DNA of 7,187 bases, taken from the NCBI GenBank assembly GCA_016866585.1, contig VGMB01000076.1, positions 1 through 7,187 of the forward strand, read 5' to 3'. Shown here one piece after another: positions 1 to 5,521 of the stretch (positions are counted from its first letter, which is position 1; each line of letters opens with the position of its first letter). Source of the DNA: Chlamydiota bacterium (GTDB lineage Bacteria; Chlamydiota; Chlamydiia; Chlamydiales; Rhabdochlamydiaceae). Both the position numbers and the translations under genes were made by a program. The notes under the pieces were generated by a model. That model was not told where the DNA came from, ran no database searches, and was given only the letters and a program-made list of their open reading frames with translations.

Positions 1-1
1 A

Positions 2-1636
2 ACTCTTTACCAGCTTGATCACCCCAATATCGTTAAGGTTCACAACGTATCCTGTGTCGATGGCAAATATTTTCTAGCAACAGACTATCTTCACAAAGAT
101 GATGAACTAGTTTGCAGCCTAGAGCAGTATATTCACGACCATCCTGGAAGACTCAAGGAAGAGACTATTTACAAAATAGTATCACAAGTTGCGCAAGCTT
201 TAGACTACGTGCACAGTCATACGTCAGAACACGAGGCTCTGTCTCACAGAGCTCTGCAGCCTTCTAACATCGTAATACGAGAAGGAGCTGAAGGGATTCA
301 CATTTACCTTACCGACCTAGGCCTGACAAGACTTCTTGGATCAGGATGGATGTTCGAAAACACTTGCCACGCGCTATCCAACGCATTTAGATCGCAAGAA
401 AATTCGATGGGCAATCTGGAGCAGTCTTTTATACGCAGTTTTGCATTCCTTGCTCCTGAGCAAAAAAGCTGGGGACAAAAAGGTTACTCAGCAGACATCA
501 GATCTGACGTGTATGCATTCGGACTGGTTGCTTATTACTTGCACATGAGAGAGCTGCCCCAAGGGTATTTTGAAATGCCTTCAGACAGATTTTCCGATCT
601 CAAATACGATTGGGACAGGTTAATATCATCATGTCTACAAATGAACCCCCAAAGAAGACCCATCCATCTTGTAGAACTTGTAGAGCAGATTAGATCTGGT
701 AAAACAAAGGCAGAATGTAAAAAAGAAGCTCCCATAGAAGAGCCAACTGCAGCCAATACACCGGCCCCTAGCTATCAACTTAAGCTAAACCTAAAACCGC
801 AAGAGATAGAGCGTCCCCAATTTGAGCCTGATCCTGGCGCTATTTTTCAGACAGAAAGTGTGGTGATGAAGTACCAACCGGCTGCATCTGAGGCTAAAAA
901 CCTTGACCCTCTAATGACCGAAATGGTTATCATCACGGGCGGAAGCTTTTACAGGGGTAGCAATACCGGAGGACGAGATGAATCACCAAGGCACCAAATC
1001 ATCCTATCCCCTTTCGCGATAGATATACACCAGGTAACCAACGAGCAATTCGTTCGTTTTCTTGAAGTGATGGGCGGAGAAAAAGACTGCAACAACAACG
1101 ACATGATACGTCTTAGAGAATCTAGAATAAAGAGAAGTGGCGGAAAGCTAAATATCGAATCAGGATATTCACGTCATCCTGTTGTGGGAGTCACATGGTA
1201 CGGAGCTACGGCTTATGCCAAGTGGATAGGTAAGAGGCTTCCTACAGAAGCAGAATGGGAAGTAGCTGCAATCGGTGGATTCGAGGATGCTATATATCCG
1301 ACAGGCATCAATATTGAACGCTCGCAGGCTAACTTTTTCAGCTCTGACACAACAACTGTTATGAGCTACCCGCCAAACGGTTATGGAATCTATGACATGG
1401 CGGGCAATGTGTACGAATGGTGTAACGACTGGTACGATTTCCACTACTACAACGTATCAGTACAAGAGCCCAATGACCCAAAAGGCCCTCTCCAGGGCGT
1501 ATACCGCGTTCTGCGTGGTGGATGCTGGAAGAGCCTGAAAGAAGACCTACGCTCAGCACATAGACACAGAAACAACCCTGGCGTGATGAACGGCACATAC
1601 GGCTTCCGCTGTGTTGCTGATGTTGAAATGCGGTAA
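2..1636 (+). CDS. pkn1: Pkn1-type protein: Ser/Thr kinase-like domain fused to FGE/SUMF1-like domain (5' end outside window)
   Basis: The frame is open from base 2 to the TAA at 1634-1636 (544 codons visible). The gene enters from the left, so the glycine loop and VAIK lysine are not seen. Kinase landmarks that are visible: HPNIV after helix C (20-34), a catalytic-loop equivalent reading HRALQPSN (from 245), DLG in place of DFG (314-322), the APE motif in LAPEQ (452-460) and the SDVYAFG segment (about 500-523). A Pro/Glu-rich linker (about 700-905) leads to an FGE-sulfatase-like domain from about 911, with VTNEQF, RLPTEAEWE, YDMAGNVYEW, RVLRGGCW and a final GFRC. This kinase-plus-FGE-like order matches chlamydial Pkn1. 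The catalytic-loop Asp of HRD is Ala here (GCT, 251-253). The paired cysteines of true FGEs near the C-terminus are also not seen, so both activities are doubtful. An internal GTG at 209 could start a shorter frame but lies within the kinase fold, so it is not the true start. Confidence 0.85.
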   Translation, partial: TLYQLDHPNIVKVHNVSCVDGKYFLATDYLHKDDELVCSLEQYIHDHPGRLKEETIYKIVSQVAQALDYVHSHTSEHEALSHRALQPSNIVIREGAEGIHIYLTDLGLTRLLGSGWMFENTCHALSNAFRSQENSMGNLEQSFIRSFAFLAPEQKSWGQKGYSADIRSDVYAFGLVAYYLHMRELPQGYFEMPSDRFSDLKYDWDRLISSCLQMNPQRRPIHLVELVEQIRSGKTKAECKKEAPIEEPTAANTPAPSYQLKLNLKPQEIERPQFEPDPGAIFQTESVVMKYQPAASEAKNLDPLMTEMVIITGGSFYRGSNTGGRDESPRHQIILSPFAIDIHQVTNEQFVRFLEVMGGEKDCNNNDMIRLRESRIKRSGGKLNIESGYSRHPVVGVTWYGATAYAKWIGKRLPTEAEWEVAAIGGFEDAIYPTGINIERSQANFFSSDTTTVMSYPPNGYGIYDMAGNVYEWCNDWYDFHYYNVSVQEPNDPKGPLQGVYRVLRGGCWKSLKEDLRSAHRHRNNPGVMNGTYGFRCVADVEMR

Positions 1637-1641
1637 TCCAA

Positions 1642-2085
1642 TTAGGTTGTTTTATTTTTAGAGCCAAGGATGCCATCTTTAAATACAGAGGTGAGCATCC
1701 TTCGTAAAAAGCCTTCTCTTGTTTTTTCTTCGACATCGATTACGTGTATCTTCTCCGATCCAAGATCTACATTGGAGAGCGTTTCTTCAACCGTAACATC
1801 TTCAGAACAACGTCTACATACCAACACCTCAGAATCTACACTACCTTCCGATATCCCAAAATCGATAAATGAGGTGTACAATAAAGCCTCACTATGAGCA
1901 GCAAATACATCTTGAGTCTTAGCTACCTGATGAATCCGTTCAGATTTCAGGCTTTTATCTCCTAAAAACTCTGAATAGACAGAGTCCTTCGAACTGACTT
2001 TACTTACAGATAAATTCTTCTTGTGATTATTATGTAAGGAGCTAAGCGAACTAAAATATGCTATTTCAAGATTGCAACATGTCAT
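1642..2085 (-). CDS. Hypothetical protein, 147 residues, convergent with pkn1
   Basis: I do not recognise this protein. The minus-strand frame runs from ATG at 2085-2083 to TAA at 1644-1642. I prefer this ATG to the in-frame TTG at 2115, because AGG lies 7 bases upstream of the ATG and no Shine-Dalgarno-like sequence precedes the TTG. The product is hydrophilic and rich in Ser, Glu, Lys and Val, with a Cys pair at the start (MTCCNLEIAYFSS), a CRRC pair in the middle, and a basic C-terminal stretch (EGFLRRMLTSVFKDGILG). It has no signal peptide or membrane segment. A weak promoter-like pair lies upstream on the minus strand: TTGGTT (2172-2167), 16-base spacer, TATTTT (2150-2145). Its stop is 5 bp from the pkn1 stop, with no clear terminator between the two. 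A 75-codon plus-strand ORF runs antisense within it. It could be a lineage-specific gene, a remnant, or a chance ORF. Confidence 0.5.
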   Translation of the reverse strand: MTCCNLEIAYFSSLSSLHNNHKKNLSVSKVSSKDSVYSEFLGDKSLKSERIHQVAKTQDVFAAHSEALLYTSFIDFGISEGSVDSEVLVCRRCSEDVTVEETLSNVDLGSEKIHVIDVEEKTREGFLRRMLTSVFKDGILGSKNKTT

Positions 2086-2282
2086 AAAGAAACCTAAATT
2101 TTTGTAAAAATTCAAACAACTAGATTTGGCACTAAATCACACTGAAAATAATTGGCATACCAAACTAACCAAAGAATAAATTAAATCATTCAAAATTAAT
2201 CTTAAAGTAAACCGATAGAATCTGAGTATTTTTCCAACCTTGCCATCCAGAAACTCCTCTCAACACTCTAAGCAGTTTAAAG

Positions 2283-2577
2283 TAGGTTTTACTGATTTGC
2301 TCGAGTGAGTTGTCTTTTATTAGTTTCTTAACTGGTTCATACCAAACTTCCAGCCAAGTATCTATAATAGACTACTCCTTTCTGGGGAGTAAGCCTTTGA
2401 TGGAGAATATTCAAATCGAGTTTTACATCGCTTTAATTCTCCAGAGATTGTTGTATGAGAACGATTTAACGTTTCATTTATCTCTCTGTTTGATTTGCCT
2501 TGGTTAACCAAGGCGTGAATCTTTTCTCTTTTTTCTATGGTAAGTCTTCTGTAATTCATGCTTATAGAATCCCACAA
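2283..2577 (-). pseudogene. IS30-family transposase, N-terminal fragment (stop plus frameshift)
   Basis: Reading leftward from ATG at 2559-2557 (an in-frame TTG at 2577 is an alternative start), the first 65 codons give the N-terminal helix-turn-helix of IS30-family transposases: MNYRRLTIEKREKIHAL, then QGKSNREI, then RSHTTISGELKR. In intact members this domain binds the element's terminal inverted repeats. The frame stops at TAG (2364-2362). In another frame the next codons read EPVKKLIKDN and SLEQISK, down to about 2286. This resembles the WSPEQIS region that follows the HTH in the family, so a frameshift lies near 2365-2375, close to a short inverted repeat (TACTCC 2373-2378, GGAGTA 2386-2391). 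No catalytic DDE domain follows, so the element is truncated here. The IS30 assignment is strong for the first part and tentative after the frameshift. Confidence 0.8.
2497..2514. repeat. Perfect 18-bp palindrome within the IS30 fragment
   Basis: GCCTTGGTT is followed directly by its exact reverse complement AACCAAGGC. The palindrome lies in the codons for the ALVNQG part of the transposase helix-turn-helix domain, about 155 bp upstream of the effector -10 box. It may be a coincidence of coding sequence or a binding site for a dimeric protein. It has no loop and no following T-tract, so it is not a typical terminator. Confidence 0.6.
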
Positions 2578-2664
2578 TCTTAATTATGGCGCATTAGTTT
2601 CTTAAACCCAGGTATTATTAATTTTTAACCTTCACCATATCTTTATTTAATCTTTATCTACGAG

Positions 2665-2673
2665 TGCTATAAT
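2665..2673 (+). promoter_or_regulatory. Extended -10 promoter of the first LRR-NEL gene
   Basis: TGC followed by a consensus TATAAT (2668-2673) makes an extended -10 element (TGnTATAAT). No good -35 hexamer lies at the right distance, which is common when the TGn extension is present. Transcription would start near 2680 and leave a leader of about 67 bases before the effector ATG. This promoter is outside the IS30 transposase fragment and points away from it. Confidence 0.5.
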
Positions 2674-2746
2674 CTAAATAAACTTCACAGTTTTTTTATT
2701 AACAGCATTTTGGGGGATGAGATGCATACACAACATGTAAGGTGTT

Positions 2747-4801
2747 ATGAGCAGCAATATCTCTTATCTAGTATCGGCGCAATTAAGAAGTGCCTATGAA
2801 AAATCTCAAGAAGGTTTAGACCCCGAAATTGAGCGTCTTCCTTTAAAAATTCAAGAAAAAATCCAAAACACCATAGCACAAAATACAACAGAATCTTCAC
2901 TTATTCAAAAACAGCAGCTATCTTTGCGAGAGGTGGCCTTGGATATATATGAAAATGCTAGAACTTCTTTTAAAAATAGAATAGATGGAGCCTTTTATAA
3001 GTTGTGTGGGGTGAGAAATACAGGTAATCCCAGGTGGTCTGCAGCACACATAAGAGACCTTGATAAAACAGGGAAACTATTTCAGTCATTAGAGTATGTG
3101 GCAACTGAACAAAAGTTAAAAGATTGGGCAGGTAATAGCGAAGACAAACTCTTTACTTCTCAAATAATTTTAGATTTCATTAATAATCAAGATCAAACAA
3201 CGTTAGATCTAAGTAGTAGAGGAAGATTTCACGAAGGGAGATGGCCTGAGCTTCTTGACTCATTGCCTGATATATTTGATAACAATGAGCTTAAAAACCG
3301 TCTAATCATCTTGAAATTAGAATATGGCGCGCTTTCAGCTTTACCTGAATCGATATGTGAGCTTATTAATTTAGAAGTATTATCCTTGGATCACAATTGG
3401 CTAACAACTCTGCCTGCAAGGATTGGAGAATTAACGAACCTTAAAGAATTAAGACTAGGGCAAAATCAACTGAGTGCACTAACAGAATCTATATGTGACC
3501 TAAGTAACTTGAACTATTTATCTTTGCATGGCAACATTCTTACTTTGCCTTTACGATTCGGTGAATTAACGCGCCTTGAATCTCTAGAATTAGGTAACAC
3601 TTCACTTAGAGAACTACCAGAATCTTTTGGTAATTTGTCTAATTTAAGAAGAGTTAATCTAAGTCGGAATGAACTTGAAACTTTGCCTGCATCTATAGGT
3701 AATCTTAGATCTTTATATGTTATTTATCTTAACGATAATAGACTTCAAAGCATACCAGCCACAATAAGTGGTTTGCAGGAAATTCAGTGCATTAATCTTT
3801 GTTCTAATCAATTAAGAGATTTACCTAATGAAATTCTTCAAGTTAATCCAGAATGTTGCATTATGCTGGAAAATTCAGGTCTTTCTCTTAATGTTATTAA
3901 TAGGCTTAGCGAATTTTCGAATGCTCAAGGATATGAAGGACCTTCATTTTACTTTTCTGTTCAAGAGGAAAATTATAAACCGCCTGTAAGAAGTCTATCT
4001 TTAGATCATTTTTTTACGTCTCTTTATGCTAGAGCAGGTTATGATGAAATTATGAGTTTCCAACAAAGGTATCCAAGTTTTTATCAACATATCCAGCAAA
4101 ATCAAAAAGAAGAGACTCTTAGAATGTGGCTGTCAAGGCTAAGTTATATGCAAGATAGCAGTAGGGAACATGAAGGGGGCTTTTCTAGAAAAATACTTTC
4201 TTATCTAAACCTTGCAGAGACAAACGAGAACTTTAGACAGGACTTTTTTTCTATTATCGATGGAGCGACAGATACCTGTGGCGATCGCATGGCACTTTCT
4301 GTTTTACATTTAGGACTAAAGGCAAAAATAGAAACTATGGATAGAAATGATAGTAAAAGCTTCGCAGAGTTCTTGATTCATGGTCCTTGGATGATAGAGC
4401 GGCTCGTAGATATAGCAAGAGCTAAAATTCAGACCCTTCGCTTTGTGGATGAGATAGAAGTCTACCTTGCGTATCCTGTAAAGCTCAAGGAAAGATTAGG
4501 CCTGCAAATTGATGTCGAAGATATGCTGTATTTTGCATGTAGTGGTGTTACTGAAGAAGATTTAGATTTAGCAGCATCATTCATTGAACAGATGTTGTCA
4601 GGTTCCGAAGCTAAACTAAATATCTTAATCCAAAGAGATGATTGGGTTAATTTTTTAGCTCAAAAGTATCCAGCTGCTATCGCTGCATTACGAAGACAAA
4701 AAGACTCTCAGTTAGAAAGTGATCAGATCTCCTATGAAAAGATACACCACCAGTATAGTAATGGACTTTTAGATTTAACGAGAAGAGCACTAAGTCGTTA
4801 A
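2747..4801 (+). CDS. LRR-NEL protein: predicted type III effector E3 ubiquitin ligase (684 residues)
   Basis: Residues 1 to about 180 form an N-terminal region that I do not recognise but that the downstream paralogue shares (FYK-CGV around 83-89, LPDIFDN at 173-179). Residues about 184-365 are eight leucine-rich repeats of 22-23 residues with the pattern LxxLxLxxNxLxxLP, followed by a capping segment ending NSGLS. Residues about 400-684 match the NEL domain of Shigella IpaH and Salmonella SspH/SlrP ligases. Cys511 in ATDTCGDRMAL (TGT at 4277-4279) aligns with the catalytic Cys of ATESCEDRVAL, with the Asp of the CxD motif at 513, and FVDEIEVYLAY and SGVTEEDL are further family signatures. 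In that family the Cys carries ubiquitin and the LRR binds the host target and restrains the ligase. There is no Sec signal peptide, so type III secretion into the host is inferred. An in-frame TAA at 2738-2740 makes ATG 2747 the first usable start, with AAGG only 4 bases upstream. Confidence 0.9.
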   Translation: MSSNISYLVSAQLRSAYEKSQEGLDPEIERLPLKIQEKIQNTIAQNTTESSLIQKQQLSLREVALDIYENARTSFKNRIDGAFYKLCGVRNTGNPRWSAAHIRDLDKTGKLFQSLEYVATEQKLKDWAGNSEDKLFTSQIILDFINNQDQTTLDLSSRGRFHEGRWPELLDSLPDIFDNNELKNRLIILKLEYGALSALPESICELINLEVLSLDHNWLTTLPARIGELTNLKELRLGQNQLSALTESICDLSNLNYLSLHGNILTLPLRFGELTRLESLELGNTSLRELPESFGNLSNLRRVNLSRNELETLPASIGNLRSLYVIYLNDNRLQSIPATISGLQEIQCINLCSNQLRDLPNEILQVNPECCIMLENSGLSLNVINRLSEFSNAQGYEGPSFYFSVQEENYKPPVRSLSLDHFFTSLYARAGYDEIMSFQQRYPSFYQHIQQNQKEETLRMWLSRLSYMQDSSREHEGGFSRKILSYLNLAETNENFRQDFFSIIDGATDTCGDRMALSVLHLGLKAKIETMDRNDSKSFAEFLIHGPWMIERLVDIARAKIQTLRFVDEIEVYLAYPVKLKERLGLQIDVEDMLYFACSGVTEEDLDLAASFIEQMLSGSEAKLNILIQRDDWVNFLAQKYPAAIAALRRQKDSQLESDQISYEKIHHQYSNGLLDLTRRALSR

Positions 4802-4826
4802 TTTCTATTTTTTAAATTAAAGAGAC

Positions 4827-4864
4827 AAAAAGATCTAACAGGCTTTTTCTTGTTAGATCTTTTT
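4827..4864 (+). terminator. Intrinsic terminator after the first LRR-NEL gene
   Basis: A perfect 14-base inverted repeat (AAAAAGATCTAACA at 4827-4840, TGTTAGATCTTTTT at 4851-4864) with a 10-base loop begins 25 bp after the effector stop and ends in a run of T (to 4865). The opposite strand also ends in T residues, so it could work in both directions. The right arm contains the stop codon of the minus-strand IS30 transposase remnant (TAA at 4855-4853), so effector and insertion-sequence remnant share this structure. The stem is AT-rich and of moderate strength. Confidence 0.7.
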
Positions 4865-5341
4865 TGGTTCAGCTGGATTCAAGTTTTTAACGCACCAAGC
4901 AGCTTTTTTAAATTCTTTTATTGGTGTTGTCCACCCTAGAAGCTTTCTAGGCCTATTATTTAACCAATATTAAGTAAACTTAATCTCCTCTGGAATAACT
5001 ATCCCCTTGGAAAAATACTGCCTGATAAGGGCAATCGTATTCTTATTCGTCCCTCTTTGCCCTGGACTATTTGGATCTGCAAAATACAACCTTAGTCCTG
5101 TTTTCTCTGTAAGTATTTTGAGCTCTGGCATTTAAAGTCCTCTACCACAAGTCATAGATAGTCTCATTTCCGGCTCTATTTCACTGAACACTTTAGCAAA
5201 GGAGTATCTAACTGTTTTGGCATCCTTTGCTTTTATTGGCACAAGGATAACCAGCCTTATCTTTCTTTCCACAAGAGTTCCTAAGCCACTATTGTGATTC
5301 TTATAGTATTTGGAATCTTTTTCTCAAGCTCTTAGCTTAAA
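4853..5341 (-). pseudogene. IS30-family transposase, C-terminal catalytic half (three in-frame stops)
   Basis: One minus-strand frame from about 5341 to TAA at 4855-4853 gives the DDE half of an IS30-family transposase. It contains EKDSKYYKNHNSGLGTLVER, LVPIKAKDAKTV, YFADPNSPGQRGTNKNT, LIRQYFSKG and WLNNRPRKLLGWTTP, in the family order. In-frame stops fall at 5326-5324 (TGA, where the family usually has the Trp of WExD), 5134-5132 (TAA, where a Glu is usual) and 4972-4970 (TAA). The first catalytic Asp is present (5317-5315). The second is Gly (the family YDRG/YDNG motif reads CGRG) and the catalytic Glu of GTNENT is Lys. The protein is therefore dead by both stops and substitutions. Sequence upstream of 5341 may be earlier transposase, but I could not align it. 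No frameshift was seen within the half. Confidence 0.88.
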
Positions 5342-5411
5342 AAAAGTAGCCAGGTCGCTACACACGCTAAGACAGCAAAGTTGCCTATGAATGTCTCTAT
5401 TTAAAATCGCA

Positions 5412-5417
5412 TATAAT
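5412..5417 (+). promoter_or_regulatory. Possible -10 box upstream of the second LRR-NEL gene
   Basis: This is a consensus TATAAT about 105 bases before the second effector ATG, in a very AT-rich spacer (5401-5521). No matching -35 hexamer sits at 16-18 bases; TTGCCT at 5381-5386 is too far away. The spacer holds no other gene or clear structure. A small GTAGC/GCTAC inverted repeat at about 5346-5361 lies at its left edge. In a spacer this AT-rich a TATAAT can occur by chance. Confidence 0.25.
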
Positions 5418-5521
5418 TTTAACAAAAAACTATTTTACCCCGAATATTAATAATGTATTTATATATTTTACTTTAAAATTAACATCAACAAAACAAAATT
5501 AATTTACAAATAAAGAAAGCC

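Larger units (their letters stand above)
2283..5341. mobile_element. Putative decayed IS30-bounded unit carrying the first LRR-NEL gene
   Basis: The intact effector gene (2747-4801) has the N-terminal part of an IS30 transposase on its left and the C-terminal part of an IS30 transposase on its right, both coded on the minus strand. The inner ends are therefore a transposase start on one side and a transposase stop on the other. Two same-orientation IS30 copies forming a composite transposon, each later losing its outer half, would leave this arrangement. So would one IS30 plus cargo on a circle opened in the middle of the transposase gene. By comparing the edges I found no convincing terminal inverted repeats or target duplications, so the outer limits are only the limits of recognisable transposase sequence. 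Confidence 0.4.

Noticed and set aside
336..756. Short ORFs within the kinase domain on both strands
   Set aside because: They overlap clear kinase motifs in the main frame and have no independent support.
1169..1736. Minus-strand ORFs of 64-125 codons across the 3' end of pkn1
   Set aside because: They are antisense to the well-supported FGE-like domain and read as its shadows, with no family motif.
1670..1897. 75-codon plus-strand Ser/Thr-rich ORF after pkn1
   Set aside because: It lies opposite the longer minus-strand ORF, has no Shine-Dalgarno sequence and resembles a low-complexity shadow. Kept only as part of the convergent-gene finding.
2310..2507. 65-codon plus-strand ORF across the left IS30 fragment
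   Set aside because: It is the antisense shadow of the transposase HTH coding sequence, whose minus-strand translation matches a known family; the plus-strand product has no recognisable motif.
5401..5521. Origin- or att-like element in the AT-rich spacer
   Set aside because: The stretch is simply AT-rich. I see no repeated iterons, DnaA-box series or direct repeats that pair with another site in the window.
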